Positions 1 to 11,200 of a DNA stretch of 64,000 nucleotides are shown piece after piece (within the stretch, counting starts at the first letter, position 1; every line of letters starts with the position of its first letter). This DNA is from Agrypnia vestita (lineage: Eukaryota; Arthropoda; Insecta; Trichoptera; Phryganeidae). The stretch is from NCBI GenBank assembly GCA_016648135.1, contig JADDOH010000144.1, positions 206,703 through 270,702 of the forward strand, given 5' to 3'. The translations under genes were made by a program, and so were the position numbers. The notes below the pieces were generated by a model that had not been told where the DNA came from, made no database searches, and worked only from the letters and a program-made list of their open reading frames with translations.

Positions 1-56
1 ATTAAAAATTTACTGTTCGAAGAATATTTGTTCTTCTGTATGAAGGCTTGAACTTT

Positions 57-452
57 GTGGTGACATTATTATTAAAATAAAACACAAAGCCTTTTTTTTT
101 CATCATTCTATTAGATTAAACAATCTACATTTCGAGAACAATGTTCTCTTCTTCAGGATTGTTGGTGTACTAACAATTGAAAAAGTTAAACCATGCAAAT
201 GTTACGGTGAAGAGGTGGGTGAGGGGAGGTGGGTTCAGAGGCATTAATTATTATGGAATGTCAATAATTAACACCTCTGACCTCCCCCCTCCCCTCACCC
301 ACCCCTTCACCGTAACACATTTGCATTGTTTAACTTTTTCAATTGTTAGTACACCAACAATCCTGAAGTAGAGAACATGTAGATTGTTTAATATAATAAA
401 GTTGTGAAAACAAAGTGATTTGTGTTTTATTTTAATTATTAAAAATGTCTAG
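57..452. mobile_element. Hairpin element with hammerhead ribozyme in its left arm
   Basis: A near-perfect palindrome. Outer arms are about 57-95 and 413-452 (GTGTTTTATTTTAATTATTA and its complement); inner arms are about 121-255 and 263-390, with the centre near 259. The arms include a very G-rich/C-rich stretch (210-235 against 283-310). The left arm carries a hammerhead on the minus strand (121-161). The right arm keeps stem I (CAATC/GATTG) but has lost most of stem II. The 65-aa-scale open frame across it is an accident of the palindrome. Confidence 0.75.
121..161 (-). ncRNA. Hammerhead ribozyme-like motif (type I, short stem III)
   Basis: Read on the minus strand: stem I CAATC (157-161), core CTGAAGA (150-156), stem II GAGAAC-loop-GTTCTC (134-148), GAAA (130-133), cleavage triplet GTA (126-128), stem I partner GATTG (121-125). 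Core letters fit CUGANGA...GAAA...NUH. Stem III is almost absent, as in hammerheads of Penelope-like elements, which may need dimers to cleave. Activity is not shown by sequence alone. Confidence 0.7.
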
Positions 453-1375
453 AAAATAAATGATTTTGGTGTTTATAGTAAAGTGACGTATGATAGATAA
501 GATTTTTTTATATTCATTTGGGCTACATTATCATGTTTTAAGTTCTCATAAGCATTATCCGACAAATCAAAGAATCTGCGATTTAATCATTTATTAAATC
601 GCACGATACGTCGGTGTTCGATGTTCGTAATATTACTCAAATACGGAGATTTGTATATTTTCACGTATCTCTTTCAAAGTAAATACCTTTATTTTTAGTG
701 TCGGATGTCTGCAATGCCTTTAGAAAAGATATTGATTTCTCTGGTCTGGTCTGACAGAACTTGCAACTGCTTACCGAAGTACCTATCGCAAACGTAGCCT
801 CATAATTCTCATGTTTCGACTAAAATTACATGAAATGTACTAATGCTGTATTTAAAGCTTACAGAAAAATGATTATATCATATGCACTTATTAATTTACT
901 CACCCACAACGTCCTGATGTAAAATTATGGCAAAACTGTCTGTCGCGTCGAACTCTAATATTTATATTTTGACTTTTGACGGATAACCGTCATGGACTTC
1001 TTTCTACCCCTCTTTCTCAAACAGAAACTGAAAGAAACAAACACCGATGTACACCTACGTCTCCTTTATTTTTTATTGTTATTCTCGTCTATTAAGTGTT
1101 GAGATAACAATCTTAAGATCCCAATATTACCCTTTTCTATATATTATATTATTAAACCCGGCTTAGTGATCACTTCACATAATCCAGCGTTCACCGATTG
1201 TGGAACGTACTTCAATTTACTTAATTCTCAAATTGTTAACAAACTAGTCATTTTATTTGATAAATTTTCCCAGTATTCTTATAGTACTATACAAGTAGAC
1301 TCCTGCCTAAAATTTTCATGTAGTAATGTCCCAATATCAACAGTTAGACTATCATTAAAGTCAATTATGTCATAT

Positions 1376-1560
1376 TATATAATTAATGTATATTATAGAT
1401 GTTTCACAGAGACGAAACTGTATTTTTTCAAGGGAGAGTAGGTATAGAAGTCTTTTTTGGGTGGCCATAGGACTTACGACCTATCGTACGGTTGGCTTAG
1501 GTGATAACATACATATGTAACGTTCGCCATTTCCACCCATGATAGAATACAATATCTATT
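1376..1560. repeat. Dispersed MITE-like repeat, family A (partial)
   Basis: Contains the pattern GTAGGTATAGAAGTCTTTTT, then GACTTACGACCT, CTTAGGTGATAACA and TTTCCACCCATGAT. Close relatives occur near 19,640-19,990, 23,265-23,880, 51,235-51,520 and 58,385-58,615. Fuller copies are palindromic, with arms ending in ACCCAAAAAGACTTCC. Confidence 0.6.
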
Positions 1561-2026
1561 AATTTTTTGAAAGTTCTATGTATATTAAATTTTTGCGCCA
1601 CGTTTCACATGTGAGTTCTAACGACCCCCTAGCGGCTAGCACCAAAGCTTTTTCCTTCTCCTTGAATAACCATAGATGTCGCTAAACGAGACATCTATAT
1701 TGATTTTTATATAATATTCAAAACTTAATTGCTTTAATAAGATTATTAAATTTAAACCACATTATTTTTGCAAGGCCTTAATCATTTTGTGTTACTTATA
1801 TTGAAGAGAATAAATTTTTAATGATTTTTTTTTATAAAATGCGCCATTTGCTTACTTATAATAAAATATTTTCAAACTTACATCATTTACACAACAAAAA
1901 AATCATTTTTTCGACACGACCTAAAATGTAGATACAATATCATATGTGCAATGGTTCGGTCACCTTTTTTAAGTTTTAACGGATTTTTATGCCTCAGATG
2001 ATTAACATTTTATTCGACTCGGTCAG
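1561..2026. other. AT-rich upstream intron or flank
   Basis: No gene, RNA or clear repeat is visible apart from a T-rich run that ends in the acceptor used for exon a. The other unlisted stretches left of it (about 453-1375) also hold nothing I can name. Confidence 0.4.
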
Positions 2027-2248
2027 GTTATTCCGGCCTGGAGTGGGCCGGGTCTCCGCCGCCGGAGAGCGTGTGGTGCCTGGTGCTGCTGGGCAGCGCC
2101 GCGCTGCTGCTGCCGCCCTTCCTGGCCGCCGCCGCCCTGCGCGCCGGGAACCTGCCCAACGACGGCTTCAAGCTGGGGGCCGCGCTCACCACCTGCAGCC
2201 ACGGCCCGCCTTCCTCCCTTCCAGGGGCCGGGAGATCCAAGAACACAG
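2027..2248 (+). CDS. tinc: tincar exon a (first visible)
   Basis: Encodes the first visible membrane helix, a run of Leu/Ala after PPPESVWCLV, then AGNLPNDGFKLG and a loop. The reading is open to the left. I chose the acceptor CAG at 2024-2026 because it follows a T-rich tract and gives a phase that needs one base from an upstream exon; an acceptor near 1996 is also possible. The donor CAG|GTAATG ends the exon at 2248 with one base of a codon. The exon is strikingly GC-rich, unlike the AT-rich DNA around it. A LINE fragment starts about 65 bp after the donor. Confidence 0.75.
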
Positions 2249-5200
2249 GTAATGCGATGCACCCACCATTTAAAAACACCATCATCCTTTTTATGTTCTA
2301 TTCAATTGCAGTTTGGTCATGTGGAACGTATGAACGAGGAAAGGATGGTTAAGAAAATGTATGAGGCGAGTGTTGAAGGCAACAGGAATAGAGGGCGTCC
2401 GCGAAAGACCTGGCACGATCAGGTACAACAAGTATTTGAGGATGGCCCTGTTAAAAACCGCAACAACCGTAGAACGTGTATGAGAAGATGTGGCCGAAGC
2501 AAAAGTGGTATGCCAGGATAGAAGAGTGTGGCGTTCAATCCTCTCTGCCTACCCCTGCGGGAAACGGCTTGATGGTTAGTTAGTTACTCAGTAATTGCAG
2601 TTCCCACTAATCATATCTAATATGCATGATGACAATATTAAAGAATTAGAAAATAAGTGATTTTAGAGAAGAAAATATTTTGAAAGGATTCTAAAAATGT
2701 TCCAGTTTTAATGTACACGTTGAGATTAATAAGATTTTAAATAATTAAATAAAAGTGTAAAATTGTGCAATCCGCCATTTTAACCGAAACACCGGTCAGA
2801 GCGAATGACGTTACGCCTCAGCACCCATCACCGTGTTTTTGAACCGTTGACATAGACACAATGCAATGTTTACTTAGGCTTGACGTCACTTAGACGAAAT
2901 GACAGCTGCGGGCGTTTTTGCGCGAAATTAAAAATATGTGGATGAAAACGAAATTATTTCTGGAGTTAGTTTATTACTGAAATAATGTTATTTTCGGTGA
3001 TAGAAGACATATACCTACACTATAAAATGTTATTTCAAAATCTGTCATCATGCTTATTATCAGTAAGTTTCTCTTAACAACGATTTACATTATAGAACTG
3101 ACAACATATTATGAAAAAAAATCATAAAAACACACACATAATAAATCAATTTTTTTGGATACCCACCGCATTCCCAGGTTTGTTTTATGAGCGAAAGCTG
3201 ACATATCGACCCTAGTCATGCGTCGCCAGGTTGACAATTTTTTCTCTAAAAGGCCGTCTCCGTGTCACGTCGTGTAAAGGGCGACGCGACCCAGAGAGGT
3301 CTGCAAAAGTGTACTCACTGTACCTCTCCCACACAGAAATAAACATTTATTAGATTAACATATGTACATAGTATTATCACATATTAAATCTATTGCAAAT
3401 ATCCATCCAACATAATATTAGATGAAATAATTAGCATGCCAGTATCTCCAGTTCACTTTTTTTATAATGAACTCCCTACACGCCACCTTAACCTTCGCAC
3501 ATAAATTCAATTCAATCAATTTGAAGGGCATAAAGGAAAAAAATTCCCACCCGACTGGGAGAATTCTTCAGTATTAAGTATGTGTGGTCACGTATGTAAA
3601 AATTAAAATGAATGTGTTCAGAAAAGATTAGAAGACAGAGCAGATCAAAACAGGGTGTAAGTAATACTCACGCTTCGATGTTGCGGTTTATTTTTTAAAT
3701 CTTTATAAGCTGGGTTGCGAATATTACTAGAGGTAACGATCGTTGACGGAATATGGTCGATTCGGCTCGCGGAAGGTGGCATGGCGTGTTACCCCGGTAT
3801 CTTACACCTGATTGACCGAAATTATTGCTGAAAATAGAAATGACCAGCTTGACTACATAGACCTTGGATGATAGTCCATACAGATATGAAAAATAATAAT
3901 ATTAATTTAATGCACGTCAGTATACGAATATTTTAATAAATTCCTTTTTATTTTCAAAATTGTGTTTGTACGTCATTATTTACATTACATCATTATCATT
4001 AAATGCGACTATGAAAATAAATGGCTAAGTATTTACTGTTATTACTGGTCAAGAGGAATATTAATGGTCTGGTATAAACTTTCATGTGAGTTGATCCAAG
4101 CCAAAATTATTTTCCATCAGGATCCCATCAAAAGTCCACTAAAAACCTAACGTCCCATTTATAACGATAACGTAATATAAGTTTTTTGTACCTAACTCGA
4201 AGCCTTCAGCCAAGAGTGGATCCTCGTAAACTGTGCCAAGTATCATACTTAATCTCGAGCCATTTAAGATGAAGGCACTGAAAAACAGTTCAGTACCTTT
4301 TGATTTATTCCTTTCTCTGGAGTGTCTCCGTTTCTCCTAAAACTTTTCACCTCCAAAATCGTAGTTTTTTATCCATTGCAAACCCTTTTTTTAAAGAGGC
4401 TTTTCAGTTTTCTTACGATAAGCTTTAAGCCTTATGTTGTATGCACACTTTTTTATATTGTGCCTTAATCTTGCTGTCACATTTTCAACGCATCTGTGAA
4501 CTGAGTGGTGCAGGCACATCGCAAGGGATTTATCAAGCGTTAAGCTCGCCTCCCCATCCCCTTTTTCCATGGACTATGACGGATTGATCACGTGACGCAC
4601 ATAGGGGTGTGTAATAACTTCTTGCCTGGGTGCCCGCAGTAATTCACTGCGGATTGATCGGGAATGCGGTGGATACTTGGGGTGAATCAATTTGCGTCAG
4701 GTAAAGGAGTTCATCTTGGGGTAATTTTTCAACTTTGGCCTGTAATTTTATAATTTTATATATCCGCACATTGAGTGAGGTTCGAAGTTTTTAAATAAAT
4801 TCAAGAATATTGCATTTAATTTTTATTTTTCAATTCAGTAGTTCTCTACTAAGTAGTAGTTCTCCACTAAGTAGTTTTCTACTAAGTATTTCTCCACTAC
4901 TTCTCGAAGGCATTGATAATGTTTCATAACTTCTATTAAGAAACATTTTCAACGCCTTCGAGAAGTGTTGTTGCATTTAACATAAATTGCGATTCGAACG
5001 AACCCCTTACTAGACAACCTGGAGTAATTGGTTAAATTTGGGAATGCACATGGACAAAGAACAAGAAACCAATCTCTAACGTAAAGAACAGACCATGTTC
5101 AATAAACGACTGGAGCCTGGCTACTAATTGTTGCACTAATCATGGCCCAGGATCACGAAAAGTAGAAGCAAACAGCTCTAGCTATAGAAGTAGACTACAG

Positions 5201-8200
5201 CACTACGATACTCTGATTTGAGCATATCGACCAAAATAACGAGAGAATGAGACTTACCTACTATTCTTTTATAAATCATTGGAGGGGTTATTAAGGTTAC
5301 CACATTGGTAGATCGCCAATGCTACCATCTGATGGAGGAATTACCATTAGCTGAAGAATCTTCCGGTGTTCATTGAATGTGTTGCGTTGATTGTATGCAA
5401 GTGTCATATTATATGTGGCAAAGCATGTACGAGATGCACAAAGTATAAGTTAGTAATATATTCACAATTACACTGAAGTTTAGTGTATATTATTTGAGAT
5501 TACATTTGAAACATATTTTATAAGTTAAATGCTTCCCGAGTGTTGTACGATCATTGATGGAATGATTGAGAAAAGAATGGTACGGGTGGCAAGGATGGAT
5601 ATTATGGCTTGATGAGGGTTAAATAAGCATACGTGTATTATTAACCAACCCATTTAAATTCATTATAAATCAAGTCATTTAAACCCATTATAAACCAAAC
5701 CAGTGTGTGTTAATCAAAGTTTAAAAATATTGATTATTTTATTTGTATATACGTACTTTTATATGAGTATTTCACCTACATGTTTCGGAAATATCTTTAT
5801 ACATATAACACCCTGACGATGGAAAGGTATTTCCGAAACATGTAGGTGAAATACTCATATAAAATTAGATATATACAAATAAAATAAACAATATTTTTTA
5901 AAATGTCAATGTACAATTTTAATAATCAATTGAAAAAATATACAAAGTTTGTTCGTTTTTTAATTAATAATTATTTACATCCACATTTAACGCTATAAAT
6001 ATCATCAGATTATTAATTAATTCAGAGTTATGGAAGATTTTCACATCCAATCGGTACTATGTCGTTTGTTTTTATGCAACCTTAAGAATAATCAAACAAT
6101 GAAGGTAGTAGACGCTGGGGAAAACTTGTGTTGTTTTTTTATGTAATAAAAGATTTGTGAGAGCAAAGTAATGCGCAATTTTTCCATGAAAAACTTATTC
6201 AGATGCTCGCGCGATAATTGAATTCTTCTCTTATTCTCTATTCTGTCGTTTCTTCACATTGCAAACAAAGCCCCAGTAATTGAAACATTTGTGAGCGCAA
6301 TAAGCGAAGAAAAGCTGATACAACTTGTTTATTCAAATTCTGTTTATGTTATGCTTTCCCGGCAAATAGCGAGCTGAAACGCCCATCCAGCGGGTAACTT
6401 ATGCTCGAAATGAACGCGGCTCGATATTGGGAATCTGGCTACAGCCCGCGCCGCACACAGCTCTTAAATCAATGTTTACGCTGCAAATGTATTACTTTTG
6501 TTTGTCTCTGGTTGTATTATAGACTAGAGGATCAACCCGTGCCATGAAAGGCATCAGAGTTTTTTTAATAACGTTTCTGAACTGGGTGACATCAAATAGT
6601 ACAAAATATGAACAGAGATTATCTAAGCTAGTTCTTTTGGATTAGGTAATGAGTCACAATGCATGTCCCCCCTTGCATTATTTTGAAGTTAATTTTTTAA
6701 TAATTAAGTAAAACACGAATTGGTATACACCACTGAATTATTTTTTTTTATTCATCAAGTTGTCCTCCTCAGGAATATACAACGCATGCTAAATTAAATG
6801 ATTATTATATTTACTCCGCCTAATCTCCTAATCTATATATATATATATATATATATATAAAGAAACCTGTGTTTCCCTATCCGCCAAGTTTTCTCCACAA
6901 CCAGCCACAATCACCCACCACCAGTGGTTATGGTGGTGGATAGCCCTCGGTGTCATATCGAAAATATGCGAGTTTGATGGGGGTGGCTGAGCGTGGGTGG
7001 GAGTGGGTAACGAAAATGTGCTTTCTAGCATATTTTTTTGTTATGAGAAGGCCGCAAATGCCTCAGATTGTTTCAAAATAGGCGCGCCGACTATGTCGGT
7101 GAGTCTAGAAGATTCCAGCAAAACCTGCTCTAGAAAGTTCTGGAAGGAGAAGGTTCTAGAAAATTCCCGAAAGTTCTATAAGGTTCTGAACTGAGTGACG
7201 GAATGTGTCGGTGTATCTAGAAGGTTCCTGTACATTCGATAAATTTCTTGAAAGTTCTGGAAGGAAAATGTTCTAGAAGGTTCGCGAAATTTCTCTGACG
7301 ATCCAAACAGTGTACTAAAAATCTACGCGTGCGAAGCCGCGTGGGCACAGCTAGTTTAGTATATATTGTGTCCTCCTGAGGAAGGGAACGTCGTTCCCGA
7401 AACTTGTTGAGGTTTTTATTCATATTGAATAGAGAAAATAACTATTCAGTGGTATATACCAAGTTGTGTTTTATTTAATTATTAAATATGTCACCACAAA
7501 GTTATAAATCGTTCATTCGAGAAGATAATTTTTTAAACAAGGTGAACTTTAGGTTTGTGTTTTCTGGGGTTCCGGCTGGAAAGGTCGTAATAACACGGTA
7601 TAATTCCCCAGAAAATACAAACCTGAAGATTCTGAGTGGCCGTGAAAACCTAAGAACATTCTTAAGGTGAACTTATTGACAAAAGACGTGGTGTCAAATC
7701 GTGCCATTTTTATTTATTTTGGTGGTCTGCGGGTGACATTAAAATGCTGTTATTATGGGTTTATAAGGGTATGGCGCTCTATCCTCTCTGCCTACCCCCA
7801 CGGGGAAACGGCGTGATGGTAAGTTAGTTAGTTAGTTATAAATTATTCATTTTACAAAAATTACTTACGTTGTATTAACCACTTTTTTCATTTATCTTTT
7901 GTTTTGATGCCACTATTTCTTCAATAGGACGGAATCACACGCCATGATAAAGATACAGTGGTATCGAAATCTGTCGACGTTGAATTAAATAAACTTGTTT
8001 ATGTCAAATTCGTTAGTCTTTTTATCAGGTCTGTTACAATTGAAAATTGAAAAATTCAATTAGCTGCTGTATATCTTCCGAAACAAAAATAACATTAAAA
8101 TAAAAATAAATTTTGATTACATTAAACAACATTCAAGTCTCTTTTAAGTAAAGCTGGCCCCCTTACTGTTTACATAAATAAATCTTCACGAATATAACTA

Positions 8201-11200
8201 TTATTTTATCAATTTTTTGGTAAGGTGTGACGTGTAAATAGCTATCAAAAGGATTGTTTTTTCATTTTCCGAGCAATTTATTAAATTTTTCGTTTAGATC
8301 TAATTTTACGGAGACCAATAAAAAGGCTACGGCACTTGTTTGAGGAGTTCACTTACAATAAATTCATTTTCCTAACTGTTGCATGAACTGACATTGATGT
8401 CAGTTCTGTTTGAAATATCAATATCTGGACTTTGAACATTTGAATTTAGTATCGTGGACCAAGTCAATGTTTCACTTCAAAATAAATATTGCCCGAGTGA
8501 ATTTTTCTGCGTGACGTCTGTGCGCCGGCCGCTTTAGGGCCGAGGATTTACGCATTCATTCATAAAGCTACCCCCGCAACTCCCGTTTGCACTAAATTGC
8601 ATTTTATTTCTTTCCGAGGCATCATTTATCATCATAAAGTTTTACCAGGTTCATAATATTTATGAGAAAAGCCTTTTGGGGCGCGCCAGTTGGTTCCGAG
8701 GTATTTTCTTTTCCCTCAATTACATAAAGAATCATTGAAGTATCACTCCGTTTTGGTGAAGCGGAGGAACTCAACCCCTTCGGGAAATGCGAGAAATGAA
8801 GGAAACGACTTTGTTTAATCCGGATTATAAGGGAAAATGATACCGGCGTTTTAATGAGAGGGGTAGTAAATTGTGAACGAATTAATGGAATCTCCATGGG
8901 GATGAATGGATCAACAGTGGCAGAATAAATATTTTATATTTAAGACTGAAATTTCCAGATGAACTGTTTTTTTAGAAAAGTATTCCATTGATACTTTAAT
9001 TATAAGGTAATCGCGTTTATAAACACAGAAATAACGAATAATGAGTATACAATACTAAAAAGCTTTTTTTATGTTTTACTACTCCTATATTATTCACAGT
9101 ATTTTTTCCATTGATTTTTATTGTTTTTTTGCATGAAATATTGTTTTTTTTGAAACCTTTATTTGTAGATATGAATATACCTGAAAAAATAATATTTAAA
9201 GAAAAATGTTATCTTTTTTTAAATAACAAAAGACCTGTGATAAAATATTGAGAACATGTATTTATCGTGCATTAAGGGATATTTATTTAAAATCTTGTTT
9301 CATCTTTTAGATTTTAGTTCCTCAAATTATCTTAGATTTTTAAAATTAATGAAAAAGTTTTCATCTACTGCCGAACGTCCCTAGTTTCTAAGTCTTGCAG
9401 ACAGTTGCAGAATCTTCCCTCTTAATTGTGGCCGCCATATGATCCTAGTTGAAAATATTATTTATTATCAAAGAAGGGAAGCGGCACAAAATGACCTTAA
9501 TGAAAACAAATGATTTCAATACGTTATGTACCGTTCCGACTGTGACACATGTCTAGCACGTTTTGATGTGCGAATGATGACTATGCGTCACCGCCTAGCA
9601 ATAGATTGGCAATACACCATGTATACAACAACTACACTGGTCTTTGTAGCGTAGTATTATTATAGATTATGCTATTTTTTACATATTCTGACAGAATTTA
9701 CAAATTTTAATCACATGCAATGCATTGAATTTTTTTATACTCCTAAAATAACAATTACTTGATTGTCGTAGATCTTTTGCAAATTGTTCGTTTTCAGATG
9801 TCTTTTGATATTTCCCCATTGGTAGGTTGCTCTTGTCCAAAAATTTCGAATGACGCTTTGATAAATATAATATACTCAGCCTTTCGTTCGATTATAATCT
9901 ATTTTTCCTTTTTCTTTTGTATACAGTTCTTCAATTATCCTACCCGTGCGTCTTAGCGATAACACATAACATCCCTTCTTTCTTTTGAAAATTTTATGCT
10001 TGACTCACATCCTCATATCGGGCTTCATAGATAATAAAAATTCGTCTTCAAATATAGCAAATTTATTTTGTGGTGACATAATTATAATTCTTATAAATTA
10101 ACTTTGTAAACACCACTTATTTATTGAAAAAATTCAATGCGTATCATTTTTTTATCATTTTCCATACATAACTTTTTAATATTTTGATCTATCTTTCGAT
10201 TTTTAAATTTTTTTTTTGTTATCCTGACGAAGAAGACATTGGCTTTGAAACATATTGAATTCTTTCAATAAATAAGTGGTGTTTACAAAGTTAATTCATA
10301 TAAATTAATTTAATAAAAATTCGATTTATTACATTTTTTATTGTAATTTTTTTAATAATAAATCTTATTATCTATTGCAGACTTGGCAAGCTTCATTTTT
10401 TTATATTATTTACCATTCCTCGTCACAGTAGTTAACGTATAAGGATTTCTGGTTTCAAATTCATCCACATAATATAAATAAATATGAAATGAATGAGAGA
10501 GTTCACATATTTACACATTTATTTGAATTCAAGAACATCCATTTGAAAAACAATAAAAGATTAAATATTTTTGCGTAAAATAAGTCCAAATTTCTGATCG
10601 CTTTAACACGGTTAAAATATTATGCATTTTTATCAAATCGCTAATTACCGGCTATTATTTGCAAAGAGATATTAAAAAATATTAGACTACCAGTTTCAAT
10701 TGGTTTATAACTGTCTGTAACTGTGATGTATTAGTATAAATACAAAAATATAAAACAAATTTATCAATCAATTAGAAAGACGTACAGAAAAATTAGTGTA
10801 CTATTTGTAAAATTGACGTCAATGCACTAGGCTGCTGTAGCAAAATTGGATAATGCACCATTACCGGATAGAGTGGAGGTCCATTGGTTCAAATTCCGGT
10901 AGCAGCTACAATATTTTTTCGTTGATTTGATTAATAAATTTGTTTAAAATTCACATAATTTTGTTCTAAAATTGCAACTTACAATAAAAATGTGTTTTCT
11001 TTAATATACAAACATATAATATTATTGCCTGATTATACAACATTTACAACATGTTAGCATCCATTAGTTGGCAGATGCAAAAGATTTATTTTCGAAATTC
11101 AATATTGTCTATTGCCATCGATAAGTCAGGAAGACAAAATAAATATTTCTCTCGTAGTACATCGCAATAAGGTACAGGCAGTAGATACTTTATAAATTAT

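Larger units (their letters stand above)
6711..7476. mobile_element. Ribozyme-bearing element with terminal inverted repeats
   Basis: Left arm 6,711-6,745 (AAAACACGAATTGGTATACA and on) pairs with right arm 7,438-7,476. A TCCTCAGGA piece inside the left arm (about 6,765) matches part of the hammerhead core in the right half (7,372-7,412). The interior holds a (TA)n tract at 6,833-6,859 and several copies of AGAAGGTTC/AGAAAGTTC at 7,105-7,290. It carries no coding frame I recognise. Confidence 0.6.

Noticed and set aside
2023..2285. Several other frames over exon a
   Set aside because: Shadows caused by GC-rich DNA; only one frame gives the membrane helix and matching splice phases.
4838..4906. 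CRISPR-like short repeats
   Set aside because: Units are adjacent without unique spacers and the DNA is animal.
10830..10905. Possible functional tRNA gene
   Set aside because: Acceptor ends pair, but the T and anticodon arms do not, and the same sequence recurs as part of a dispersed SINE.
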